Positions 16,829 to 24,712 of a stretch of 64,000 bases of DNA are shown here, in pieces (the stretch's first letter is position 1; each line of letters begins with the position of its first letter). The notes below the pieces were generated by a model. The model was not told the origin of the DNA, ran no database searches, and saw only the letters and a list, made by a program, of their open reading frames with translations. Origin of the DNA: Duganella sp. BJB480 (GTDB lineage Bacteria; Pseudomonadota; Gammaproteobacteria; Burkholderiales; Burkholderiaceae_D); the NCBI GenBank assembly GCA_003416985.1, contig QVIN01000001.1:682001-746000 (forward strand), written 5' to 3'. Made by a program: the position numbers and the translations under genes.

Positions 16829-16836
16829 GTATCGGC
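16829..16836 (-). promoter_or_regulatory. Possible FliA-type -10 box for the chemoreceptor gene (in a 339-base gap)
   Basis: Minus-strand GCCGATAC matches the flagellar sigma factor -10 GCCGATAA in seven of eight bases and lies about 100 bases before the receptor ATG; the -35 (CAAG or CAAGCACC) is poor. The rest of the gap 16728-17066 holds no gene; for prc, TAGAAT at 16999-17004 is a possible -10 without a good -35. Confidence 0.25.
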
Positions 16837-17066
16837 GCTGCCGGAGTGGTGCTTGGCGGGCCGTCAAAAAACAACAGACCGGCATGATATCACAGTTTTG
16901 CTGCATGGCAACATCGATGTTGACCGGGTATTTCAGGCCGGCTTAAGCCTGCGCGGGGACACTGCAAACTCCCGGAGCCTGTGCCAGGTGCTATCCTGTA
17001 GAATGGAACGGCAGGCAGGAGCGCTGCGCAGGACGATATTGATAACTATGTTTTCGGAGTAAGCCG

Positions 17067-19325
17067 ATGAAGAAGCAAATGCTGTTGGTGGCCATATTAG
17101 CGGCGCTGTCGGCGCAGGCCGGCGCCGCCGTGCCGGAAAAAGCCGCGGCGGAGACCGTGCTCAAACCCCAGCCGGGCCAGGCCCAGGCGGCCGTGTGGGC
17201 CTCGCGGGTGCTGACCAAACTGCATTACAAGTCCATGCCGCTGGACGACGCCATGTCGGAAAAGATCTTCGACCGCTATTTTAAATCGCTGGATTCGGAA
17301 AAACTATTCTTCACCCAGGCCGACCTCGACCAGTACGCCATCGTGCGTACCCGCCTGGACGACGCTATCAACGGCGAGAACCTCAGCGTGCCGTTCGCCA
17401 TCTACAACCTGTACCAGCAGCGCTTCAACGAGCGCATCGCCTACGCGCGCGAGCTGCTCAAGACCAAGCCCGACTTCAGCCTCGACGACAGCTACCAGTA
17501 CGACCGCGAGAAGGCCGACTGGGTCAAGACCGACGCCGAAATGAAGGAGCTGTGGCGCAAGCGCGTCAAGAACGACTGGCTGCGCCTCAAGCTGGCCGGC
17601 AAGGACGACAAGGGCATCCGCGAGACACTCGACAAGCGCTACGAGAACTACATCAGCCGCTCGCGCAAGCTGACCAACGAGGACGTGTTCCAGATCTTCA
17701 TGAACGCCTACGCCATGTCGATCGAGCCGCACACCAACTACCTGGGGCCGCGCGCGTCTGAAAACTTCGACATCGCCATGCGCCTGTCGCTCGAGGGCAT
17801 CGGCTGCGTGCTGCAGACCCGCGACGAATACACGGTGGTGCGCGAAGTGGTGCCGGGCAGCCCGGCCGGCTTGTCGGGCAAGATCAAGGTCGGCGACAAG
17901 ATCCTCGGCGTGGCCAAGGACGACAGCTCGCCGATGACCGAAGTGCTGGGCTGGCGCATCGACGACGTGGTCGCGCTGATCCGCGGGCCGAAGGATTCCA
18001 CCGTGCGGCTGGACATCCTGCCGGTCGACGCCGGCGTCGACGGCAAGCACACCCAGGTGTCGCTGGTGCGCAAGAAGATCAGCATGGAAGAGCAGTCGGC
18101 CAAGAAATCCATCCTGGAGGTCAAGGATGGCACGGCCAAGCGCCGCATCGGCGTGATCTCGCTGCCGACCTTCTACCAGGACTTCGAGGCCAGCCGCAAG
18201 GGCGACAAGGACTACAAGAGCGCCACCCGCGACGTGGCCCGCCTGCTGGGCGAGCTGAAGAAGGAAAAAGTCGACAACGTGCTGATCGACCTGCGCAACA
18301 ACGGCGGCGGCTCGCTGGCCGAGGCGGTGCAGCTGACCGGCCTGTTCATCGACAAGGGCCCGGTGGTGCAGCAGCGTAACAGCGACAACAAGATCGAAGT
18401 CGAAAGCGACACCAACCCCGGCATGGCCTGGGATGGCCCGCTGGGCGTGCTGATCAACCGTGGTTCGGCCTCGGCCTCCGAGATCTTCGCGGCCGCGATC
18501 CAGGATTACGGCCGTGGCGTCATCATCGGCGAGCCGAGCTTCGGCAAGGGCACGGTGCAGACCATCTTCGGCCTGGACCGCTTCTCGCAGAACGCCCAAG
18601 TGCACTACGGCGAGCTGAAGATGACCATCGCCCAGTTCTTCCGCATCAACGGCGGCACCACGCAGTTGCGCGGCGTCACGCCCGACATCAAGCTGCCGAC
18701 CATGGGCGATTCGGACACCTTCGGCGAATCGAGCTACGACAACGCCTTGCCGTGGACCTCGATCAAGCCGGCCGTCTACATCCCGGCCGGCGAGCTCAAG
18801 GAGATCCTGCCGCTGCTGGACAAGAAGCACGAGGCGCGCGTGGCCAAGGACAAGGACTTCCAGTACCTGGCCGAGGACATCGCGCTGGTCAAGAAGCAGC
18901 GCAAGGACAACCTGATCTCGCTCAACGAGGCGGTGCGCCGCAAGGAACGCGACGCCCAGGAAGCGCGCGCCAAGCTGCGCGAGGCGCGCCTGCTGTCGAC
19001 CACGCTGGGCGCTGACGATCCGGTGCTGATCCCGGATCCGAAGGACGCGCTGAACAAGGCGATCTCGGCCAAGCCGGCCAACGGCAAGCCTGCGCCATCG
19101 CCGAAAGTGGCGGCGGTCAAGGGCGCGCTGCGCACCGACGACGGCCTGCAGGGCGACGAGCGTTCGCTGACGGCCGAGCTGGATGCGGAAAAGGCCGCCA
19201 AGGCCGCCAAGGACGTGCTGCTGAACGAAGCAGTCCACATCCTGGCCGACGAGGTGGGTCTGTTGAAGACCGACACCCGCATGGCCTCGCGCGTGCTGCC
19301 TTACGCGGTGGACATCAATAAATAA
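17067..19325 (+). CDS. prc: Tail-specific carboxy-terminal protease Prc (Tsp), S41 family
   Basis: A 752-residue periplasmic protease with a signal peptide (cleavage near AQAGAA). N-terminal TSP helical domain (SRKLTNEDVFQIFMNAYAMS, then IEPHTNYLGPR), a PDZ domain at about 235-320 (REVVPGSPAGLSGKIKVGDK), the S41 core with LIDLRNNGGGSLAEAV, and a C-terminal DUF3340-type region. GSASASEIFAAAIQDYGRG and EPSFGKGTVQ give Ser469, Asp480 and Lys494, with exactly the spacing of the E. coli S430/D441/K455 residues. It trims or degrades periplasmic proteins from their C-termini, including peptidoglycan hydrolases. Monocistronic, ending 60 bases before the first small-RNA-like unit. Confidence 0.95.
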   Translation: MKKQMLLVAILAALSAQAGAAVPEKAAAETVLKPQPGQAQAAVWASRVLTKLHYKSMPLDDAMSEKIFDRYFKSLDSEKLFFTQADLDQYAIVRTRLDDAINGENLSVPFAIYNLYQQRFNERIAYARELLKTKPDFSLDDSYQYDREKADWVKTDAEMKELWRKRVKNDWLRLKLAGKDDKGIRETLDKRYENYISRSRKLTNEDVFQIFMNAYAMSIEPHTNYLGPRASENFDIAMRLSLEGIGCVLQTRDEYTVVREVVPGSPAGLSGKIKVGDKILGVAKDDSSPMTEVLGWRIDDVVALIRGPKDSTVRLDILPVDAGVDGKHTQVSLVRKKISMEEQSAKKSILEVKDGTAKRRIGVISLPTFYQDFEASRKGDKDYKSATRDVARLLGELKKEKVDNVLIDLRNNGGGSLAEAVQLTGLFIDKGPVVQQRNSDNKIEVESDTNPGMAWDGPLGVLINRGSASASEIFAAAIQDYGRGVIIGEPSFGKGTVQTIFGLDRFSQNAQVHYGELKMTIAQFFRINGGTTQLRGVTPDIKLPTMGDSDTFGESSYDNALPWTSIKPAVYIPAGELKEILPLLDKKHEARVAKDKDFQYLAEDIALVKKQRKDNLISLNEAVRRKERDAQEARAKLREARLLSTTLGADDPVLIPDPKDALNKAISAKPANGKPAPSPKVAAVKGALRTDDGLQGDERSLTAELDAEKAAKAAKDVLLNEAVHILADEVGLLKTDTRMASRVLPYAVDINK

Positions 19326-19349
19326 GCGTACAGGGCAGGGATATTCACG

Positions 19350-19378
19350 TTGAATATCTCTGCTATTGCCAATATAAA
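19350..19378 (+). promoter_or_regulatory. Promoter of small-RNA-like unit 1
   Basis: TTGAAT (-35, 19350-19355), a 17-base spacer and TATAAA (-10, 19373-19378) place a start near 19385. In the second unit the -10 is kept (19812-19817) but the -35 position reads CATCGT, so the two promoters should differ in strength. Confidence 0.55.
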
Positions 19379-19384
19379 TTGGAC

Positions 19385-19475
19385 CTATATGCCGCGATGC
19401 AGCATCATTCACCTGTCTCCTCTATCTCCTCCAAGGAAATAGATTCAGCCCGCTAACTTAGCGGGCTTTTTTTTT
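19385..19475 (+). ncRNA. Putative small RNA with anti-Shine-Dalgarno CU-rich region, unit 1
   Basis: A ~90-nt transcript is predicted from the -10 box to the terminator. It has a short 5' hairpin (GATG-CAG-CATC, 19396-19406), a single-stranded pyrimidine stretch with CTCCT (19417-19421) and CTCCTCC (19426-19432), both complementary to ribosome binding sites, and a strong terminator. No open frame of note. The layout resembles CU-rich trans-acting riboregulators, including the tandem sibling RNAs known from Neisseria, but no homology is claimed. It could instead be a processed 3' end of the prc mRNA. Confidence 0.55.
19447..19475 (+). terminator. Rho-independent terminator (unit 1; also ends prc)
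   Basis: AGCCCGCTAA-C-TTAGCGGGCT (8-10 bp stem) followed by eight or nine T. Textbook intrinsic terminator. Confidence 0.93.
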
Positions 19476-19565
19476 ATGCCAGGGTGTTAATAAGCAGATG
19501 GCGGCCATTTGCTTATTAAGGCCCTTACGCCAGCAACGGCTGTACTTGATGAAGTATTTCAGGCT

Positions 19566-19805
19566 CTATTGCTTGGCCAGGTTAAGCTGCTTAGCGGTCG
19601 TTGCGGCATCAACAGTACTTTGGTCCACTTTGTAGCCCCCGCGCGGCAACATCCAGCGCAGAACATCTACGAGATGCCACAACGTGGAGCTTCCTTCATG
19701 TACCGGAGCTGGAAAGGTCGAAAAATTGGTGACCGCGAGTTTGCGCATGTTCTGTCGAGTAACGCCATAAATAGGCCAGTTATTCACGCATCGTATATTC
19801 GCCAT
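19566..19805 (-). pseudogene. N-terminally truncated HTH DNA-binding protein remnant
   Basis: The 79-codon frame reads YGVTRQNMRKLAVTNF, FPAPVHEGSSTLWHLVDVLRWML and VDAATTAKQLNLAKQ. This resembles the end of small helix-turn-helix proteins whose first helix normally precedes GVTRQN. The match begins exactly where repeat copy 2 (from 19801) starts, so the 5' part seems lost or replaced by the repeat. Same-family assignment is from pattern memory and is tentative. The opposite strand is also open here (19509-19811) but shows no recognisable product. Confidence 0.4.
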
Positions 19806-19823
19806 TACTAATATAAATTGGAT

Positions 19824-19914
19824 TTATATGTCGCGATGCAGCATCATTCACCTGTCTCCTCTATCTCCTCCAAGGAAATAGATTCAGCCCGCTAACTTAG
19901 CGGGCTTTTTTTTT
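19824..19914 (+). ncRNA. Putative small RNA with anti-Shine-Dalgarno CU-rich region, unit 2
   Basis: Same predicted ~90-nt RNA as unit 1, with CTCCT at 19856-19860 and CTCCTCC at 19865-19871 and an identical hairpin and terminator. It stands free of any upstream gene on its strand, which argues against being only a 3' mRNA end. TATAAA at 19812-19817 is the likely -10. Confidence 0.55.
19886..19914 (+). terminator. Rho-independent terminator (unit 2)
   Basis: Identical stem-loop to the unit 1 terminator with a nine-T tract. Confidence 0.93.
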
Positions 19915-19934
19915 GCCCTTTTCTGCTTGAATTG

Positions 19935-19949
19935 CTATCGATTTCATAG
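19935..19949 (+). promoter_or_regulatory. Candidate OxyR half-operator upstream of catalase
   Basis: CTAT-N7-ATAG, the central part of the OxyR tetramer site, lies upstream of a possible promoter (TTTATT at 19961, TATAGT at 19984-19989). The outer half-sites are poor, so this is a partial match supported mainly by its place before a catalase gene. Confidence 0.35.
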
Positions 19950-20022
19950 TTTTAATTATGTTTATTAATGATGGCGCGATGGTTATAGTGACTGAACATC
20001 AACTCAACCAGGAGACGTCACC

Positions 20023-21543
20023 ATGAAACCATTGCAAACTTCGACCATCATACTGTTGCTGGCTCTACCCTTGATCGCCGGCGCCGGCACCACGCTGACG
20101 CGCGACAACGGCGCGCCGGTCGGCGACAACCAGAATTCGCAGACGGCCGGCCCCAACGGCCCGGTCCTGCTGCAGGACGTGCAGCTGATCCAGAAGCTGC
20201 AGCGCTTCGACCGCGAACGGCAGCCAGAGCGGGTGGTCCACGCGCGCGGCACCGGCGCCTACGGCGTGTTCGTGGCCGAGCAGGACCTGTCCGCGCTGAC
20301 CCGCGCCGCCGTGTTCCGCCCCGGCACGCAGACGCCGGTGTTCGTGCGTTTCTCCAGCGTCATCCACGGCAACCATTCGCCGGAAACGCTGCGCGATCCG
20401 CGCGGCTTCGGCACCAAGTTCTACACCAGTGAGGGCAACTGGGACCTGGTCGGCAACAACCTGCCGATCTTCTTCATCCGCGACGCCATCAAGTTCCCGG
20501 ACATGGTGCATTCGCTCAAGCCCGCGCCGGACAGCAACATCCAGGACCCGAACCGTTTCTTCGATTTCTTCTCGCACCAGCCGGAAGCTACCCATATGTT
20601 GACGCGCGTGTATTCGGACTTCGGCACCCCGGCCAGCTACCGCGAGATGGACGGCAACAGCGTACACGCCTATAAATTCGTCAACGCCCAGGGGCGGATC
20701 CACTACGTGAAATTCCACTGGAAGAGCCTGCAAGGGCAGAAGACCCTGAGCGCCAAGGAAGCGTCGGCCATCCAGGCCACCGAGTTCAACCACATGACGC
20801 GCGACCTGATCGGCGCCATTCAGCAAGGCAATTTCCCGCGCTGGGATTTGTACATCCAGACGCTGACGCCGGCGCAACTGGCCGCACTGGACTTCGACGG
20901 CCTCGACGCCACCAAGACCTGGCCCGGCGTGCCGGAAGTGAAGGTCGGCAGCATGACGCTGAACAAGAACCCGGACAACGTGTTCCTGGAAACCGAGCAG
21001 TCGGCGCTGGCGCCGTCCAACCTGGTGCCCGGCATCGAGGCCTCCGAGGACCGCCTGCTGCAAGGCCGCCTGTTCTCGTACGCCGACACCCAGCTGCACC
21101 GGATCGGCGCCAACGGCCTGCAACTGCCGGTCAACCGTCCGCGCAACGCGGCCGTCAACTACAACCAGGACGGCGCGCAGAACAGCGGCGGCCGCAAAGG
21201 CGACGTCAACTATCAGCCGAGCGAGCACGCAGCGCTGGCCGACGATGCGCAATACAAGTCCAGCCAGCTGCCGCTGAGCGGCGCCACGCAGCAGGCCCGC
21301 ATCGTCAAGACACAGAACTTCAAGCAGGCCGGCGACTTCTATCGCTCGCTGGACGCGCAGCAGCAGGCCAACCTGGTGAGCAACCTGGCGGGCGACCTGG
21401 GGCAGGTGAAGGATGACGGCGTGAAATACACCATGCTGTCCTACTTCCTGAAGGCCGACGCCGGCTACGGCCGCGCGCTGGCAGCCGCCCTGAAGGCCGA
21501 CGGCGCCCGTGTCGCACAGCTGGCGGCGAAGTTGTCCGATTGA
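20023..21543 (+). CDS. Periplasmic catalase (KatA/KatB type, heme b)
   Basis: A 506-residue monofunctional small-subunit catalase with a signal peptide (LLLALPLIAGAGT), so it acts in the periplasm on hydrogen peroxide. Catalytic His is in ERVVHARGTGAYG, the distal Asn in DLVGNNLPIFFIRDA, and the heme-ligand Tyr in RLFSYADTQLHRIG; the proximal signature is intact. Length and lack of a flavodoxin-like end separate it from large-subunit KatE. AGGAG precedes the ATG. It is a single-gene unit following the twin small-RNA region; a partial OxyR site lies upstream. Confidence 0.95.
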   Translation: MKPLQTSTIILLLALPLIAGAGTTLTRDNGAPVGDNQNSQTAGPNGPVLLQDVQLIQKLQRFDRERQPERVVHARGTGAYGVFVAEQDLSALTRAAVFRPGTQTPVFVRFSSVIHGNHSPETLRDPRGFGTKFYTSEGNWDLVGNNLPIFFIRDAIKFPDMVHSLKPAPDSNIQDPNRFFDFFSHQPEATHMLTRVYSDFGTPASYREMDGNSVHAYKFVNAQGRIHYVKFHWKSLQGQKTLSAKEASAIQATEFNHMTRDLIGAIQQGNFPRWDLYIQTLTPAQLAALDFDGLDATKTWPGVPEVKVGSMTLNKNPDNVFLETEQSALAPSNLVPGIEASEDRLLQGRLFSYADTQLHRIGANGLQLPVNRPRNAAVNYNQDGAQNSGGRKGDVNYQPSEHAALADDAQYKSSQLPLSGATQQARIVKTQNFKQAGDFYRSLDAQQQANLVSNLAGDLGQVKDDGVKYTMLSYFLKADAGYGRALAAALKADGARVAQLAAKLSD

Positions 21544-21629
21544 CGCGTAGGCCTTGAGTTGGCTGGTAGCTCTGGCCTGGAAGATCAGGTAGAATCTTTT
21601 CTTCTGATCAACTTTTAGGCTTCTGCAAC

Positions 21630-23774
21630 GTGACTCCCAGCCAATTCAAGCTAATCGCCGTCGCCCTTGCCGTGGGTGGCGCTTTGGGTGGGGGCGGAGC
21701 GGCCTACATCCTGACGCATCAGAAGGGCGCCGGCGCGGGCCTGGCCAAGCCCGCCGTCCCGCAAGGCACGCAGCCGCACTGGCGCGCGCGCGTGACCAGC
21801 ATTGCCGGCGACGGCATGCCGGGCGCTAACAACGGACGCGGTCGCAGCACGCGCTTCGCCGACCCGTTCGGCGTGGCGGTCGACGCCGCCGGCAACGTCT
21901 ACGTGGCCGACGGCGGCGACAACAACCGCATCCGCAAGATCGCCCCGGACGGCACCACCACCACGCTGGCCGGCGCGGTCGAGGGCTATGCGGAAGGGGC
22001 GGGCAAGGCGGCCGCGTTCAACACCCCGTCCGGCCTGGCGATCGACGCCGCCGGCAACTTGTACGTGGCCGACACCGGCAACAACGCCATCCGCAAGATC
22101 ACGCCCGACGGCACGGTCAGCACGCTGGCCGGCGACGGCCTGGCGGGCGACAAGGACGGACGCGGCGCGGCGGCCCAGTTCAACGGCCCGGTCGGCGTCG
22201 CGGTGGACGCGGCCGGCGTGGTCTACGTGGCCGACACCTACAACGACCGCATCCGCCGCATCGCGCCCAATGGCGACGTCACCACCGTGGCCGGCGGCCG
22301 CCGCGCGGGCGATGTGGACGGCCCCGGCGCACAGGCGCTGTTCAACGGCCCCACCGGCCTGGCGCTCGGCGCCGCCGGCGAGCTGTACATCGCCGACACC
22401 GGCAACCACGCCATCCGCAAGCTGGGCAAGGACGGCAGCGTGAGCACCGTCGCCCAGGCCAAGGACGGCGACCGCTCGCCGCCGCTGGAATCGCCGATCG
22501 GGCTGGCGCGCACGGCGGACGGCTTCCTCTACGTGACCAGCAACGCCCACGGCCGCCTGGCGCAGATCACCCCGGCCGGCGAGGTGCTGGCGCTGGAGGA
22601 CGTCGACCATCCGGCCCAGCCGGGCTATGGCGCCGACGGCGGCGTGCGCTTCTACGCGCCGCGCGGCCTGGCGCTGGCGCGCGACGGCTCGCTGTACGTG
22701 GCCGACAGTGCCACCTACCGCCTGCATCGCGTGGCGCTGGCGCGGGATGACGAGGCGGCTGCGCCCGACGAGTCCCTGTCCGGCATCCCGGCGCATGGCG
22801 CCACGATGCCGTGGCCGGTCAAGCCGCAGGACAAGCCGCACGAGGTGGTCGGCCTGATGGGCGAGGTGCGCGGCAACTTCGACGGCGAAAGCCGCGACCA
22901 TTTCCACGCCGGCCTCGATGTGCAGGCCGCGATCGGCACGCCGGTGCTGGCCGTCACCTCCGGCAAGGTCAGCAGCCCGCTCGCCAGCTGGGGCTACGGC
23001 GAGCTGTCGGAAGGGCTGGCGCTGGACGGCATGCGCTACATCCACATGCGCGTGGGGCGCGGCGCCAACGACAAGCCGCTCGACCCGCGCTTCCAGGTGC
23101 TGAAGGACGAGAAGGGCGTGCCGTCGGCGGTGCGTGTCAAGCGCGGCACCCGCTTCGTGGTGGGTGAAACGCTGGGCACCGTCAACCGCATGGCGCACGT
23201 GCACCTGGACTACCTGCCCAATGGCGACGTGCTCAATCCGTTGTCGCTGCCGTTCGTGGACCTGGAAGACACCATCGCCCCGCAGATCCAAAGCATCACG
23301 CTGGCCGACAGCAGCGGCAAGCCGCTCAAGGACAAGGTGGATGGCCGCCTGATGGTGCCGCGCAGCCTGGGCGAGGTGCAGATCATCGTCGACGCCTTCG
23401 ACCAGATGAACGGCAACCAGGCGCGCCGCCGCCTCGGCCTGTACAAGCTGGGCTACCAGTTGCTGAATGCCGATGGCGAGATCATCCCCGGCATGGAGCA
23501 GCCGCTGATCACGCAACTCTACGACCGCCTGCCGCGCAACCGCGACGCCGTCAAGCTGGCTTACTCGGCCACCAGCGGCATCACCGTGCACGGCGCGGCG
23601 GAGACGCGCTTCTCCTACGCCATCAACAACACGCTCATCCACGGCAAGCTGACGCCGGGCGGCTGGAAAGTCGGCGCCCTCGGCCCCGGCAACTACACGC
23701 TGCGCATCACGGCCGAGGACTACGCGGGCAACGCCGCCACCAAGGGGCGCGACGTGCTGATCACCGTAGACTGA
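21630..23774 (+). CDS. NHL-repeat protein with C-terminal M23-type domain
   Basis: A 714-residue protein with a GTG start and an N-terminal signal or anchor (IAVALAVGGALGGGGAAYIL). Residues about 55-370 contain at least six NHL blades (GVAVDAAGNVYVAD...NRIRKI repeats), a beta-propeller. At about 400-560 there is a LytM/M23 module: DHFHAGLDVQAAIGTPVLAV has the H..D zinc pair and AHVHLDYLPNG the HxH, so catalytic residues look complete, with an insertion between them. A beta-sandwich-like end follows (DTIAPQIQSITL, YTLRITAEDYAGN). Likely a periplasmic cell-wall endopeptidase or an inactive relative with a protein-binding propeller. Confidence 0.8.
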   Translation: MTPSQFKLIAVALAVGGALGGGGAAYILTHQKGAGAGLAKPAVPQGTQPHWRARVTSIAGDGMPGANNGRGRSTRFADPFGVAVDAAGNVYVADGGDNNRIRKIAPDGTTTTLAGAVEGYAEGAGKAAAFNTPSGLAIDAAGNLYVADTGNNAIRKITPDGTVSTLAGDGLAGDKDGRGAAAQFNGPVGVAVDAAGVVYVADTYNDRIRRIAPNGDVTTVAGGRRAGDVDGPGAQALFNGPTGLALGAAGELYIADTGNHAIRKLGKDGSVSTVAQAKDGDRSPPLESPIGLARTADGFLYVTSNAHGRLAQITPAGEVLALEDVDHPAQPGYGADGGVRFYAPRGLALARDGSLYVADSATYRLHRVALARDDEAAAPDESLSGIPAHGATMPWPVKPQDKPHEVVGLMGEVRGNFDGESRDHFHAGLDVQAAIGTPVLAVTSGKVSSPLASWGYGELSEGLALDGMRYIHMRVGRGANDKPLDPRFQVLKDEKGVPSAVRVKRGTRFVVGETLGTVNRMAHVHLDYLPNGDVLNPLSLPFVDLEDTIAPQIQSITLADSSGKPLKDKVDGRLMVPRSLGEVQIIVDAFDQMNGNQARRRLGLYKLGYQLLNADGEIIPGMEQPLITQLYDRLPRNRDAVKLAYSATSGITVHGAAETRFSYAINNTLIHGKLTPGGWKVGALGPGNYTLRITAEDYAGNAATKGRDVLITVD

Positions 23775-23826
23775 GCCTCATAACGGAAAACGCTATACAA
23801 TTGCCACAAAAATAATTGAGGCATTT

Positions 23827-24711
23827 ATGCAATTGCTGTTTTCCCTGCTGGGTACCGAGATCCTGACCGCGCTGGGCATGCTGTACCTGATGCTGGGCAT
23901 GGCGTCGCTGGGCGTGGGCGTCAAGCTGCGCGCGCGGCCGCACAGCCAGCTGCGCGACCAGGTCAACGCCTGGTGGTGGATCTTCCCGGTGGTGACCGTG
24001 AGCCTGCTGCTGCATCCGCTCGGGGCGACGCTGCTGGCGGTGCTGATCGGCTTGCTGGCCTTGCGCGAGCTGGCGCCGTTCGCCGGGCGCGGCTTCGTGG
24101 TGCCGGCCGCCGTGGTGTTCGGCACGGCGCTGTTCCTGCCGGCGCCGGTGGCCATGGCCGCGCTGCCGCCGGCCGTCGCGCTGACGGCGGCGATCTACCT
24201 GCGCATGCGCGGCGCCGCCGCGCTGGCGTGGCTGCTATGGCTGGTATTGTGCTACAGCTGCCGCTTCCTTCCCCTGTACGACAGCCTGCCGCTGGATGCG
24301 CACGCGCGCCTGGCCTGGCTGTTCTACCTGTACGTGCTGACCGCGCTCAACGACGTCGCCCAGTTCATCAGCGGCACCATCTTCGGCCGCCACCGCATCG
24401 CGCCCGGCATCAGTCCGAACAAGACCTGGCAGGGACTGCTGGGCGGTGTGGCGGTGACCACCGCGTTGTCGCTGACGCTGGGCCGCTACCTGCACCTGGC
24501 CGGCGCCGCGCAACTGGCGATATGCGCGCTGCTGCTATCGCTGGGCGGCTTCTGCGGCGACCTGATGTTCTCGGCCGCCAAGCGGGCGCTGGGCGTCAAG
24601 GATTTTTCGCAGCTCATTCCCGGCCACGGCGGCATCCTCGACCGGGTCGACAGCCTGGTCGTGACTGCGCCGCTGCTGTACTTCCTCATCACTCATCTCC
24701 TGGAAAAATAA
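23827..24711 (+). CDS. Phosphatidate cytidylyltransferase (CdsA family)
   Basis: A 294-residue protein with about eight membrane helices. The PROSITE-type signature is complete near the C-terminus: SAAKRALGVKDFSQLIPGHGGILDRVDS, split here as SAAKRALGVKDFSQ and PGHGGILDRVDS. The enzyme makes CDP-diacylglycerol from phosphatidate and CTP. It starts a run of lipid-type genes rather than sitting with frr/dxr, so it is probably a second, specialised copy. The start is preceded by TAATTGAGGCATT, the same 13 bases that precede the patatin-like gene. It stops one base before the next gene. Confidence 0.9.
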   Translation: MQLLFSLLGTEILTALGMLYLMLGMASLGVGVKLRARPHSQLRDQVNAWWWIFPVVTVSLLLHPLGATLLAVLIGLLALRELAPFAGRGFVVPAAVVFGTALFLPAPVAMAALPPAVALTAAIYLRMRGAAALAWLLWLVLCYSCRFLPLYDSLPLDAHARLAWLFYLYVLTALNDVAQFISGTIFGRHRIAPGISPNKTWQGLLGGVAVTTALSLTLGRYLHLAGAAQLAICALLLSLGGFCGDLMFSAAKRALGVKDFSQLIPGHGGILDRVDSLVVTAPLLYFLITHLLEK

Positions 24712-24712
24712 T

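Larger units (their letters stand above)
19362..19475 (+). repeat. Direct repeat, copy 1 (114 bp)
   Basis: Identical to 19801-19914 except for six positions, all of them transitions and all within the first ~37 bases. The shared block contains the -10 box, a CU-rich stretch and a complete terminator. Homology fades upstream but ATTCACG at 19343-19349 is also matched at the same offset of 439. Confidence 0.95.
19801..19914 (+). repeat. Direct repeat, copy 2 (114 bp)
   Basis: Second copy of the 19362-19475 block at an offset of 439 bases. Both copies lie in the same orientation and enclose 325 bases that hold the truncated DNA-binding gene. Confidence 0.95.

Noticed and set aside
16728..17066. 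Possible short gene in the gap between the chemoreceptor and prc (frame at 16775-17062)
   Set aside because: Product has no recognisable feature, no ribosome binding site, and the gap contains promoter-like signals instead.
19509..19811. Plus-strand 100-codon frame between the two repeats
   Set aside because: No ribosome binding site and no family pattern; the minus strand shows the HTH-like remnant.
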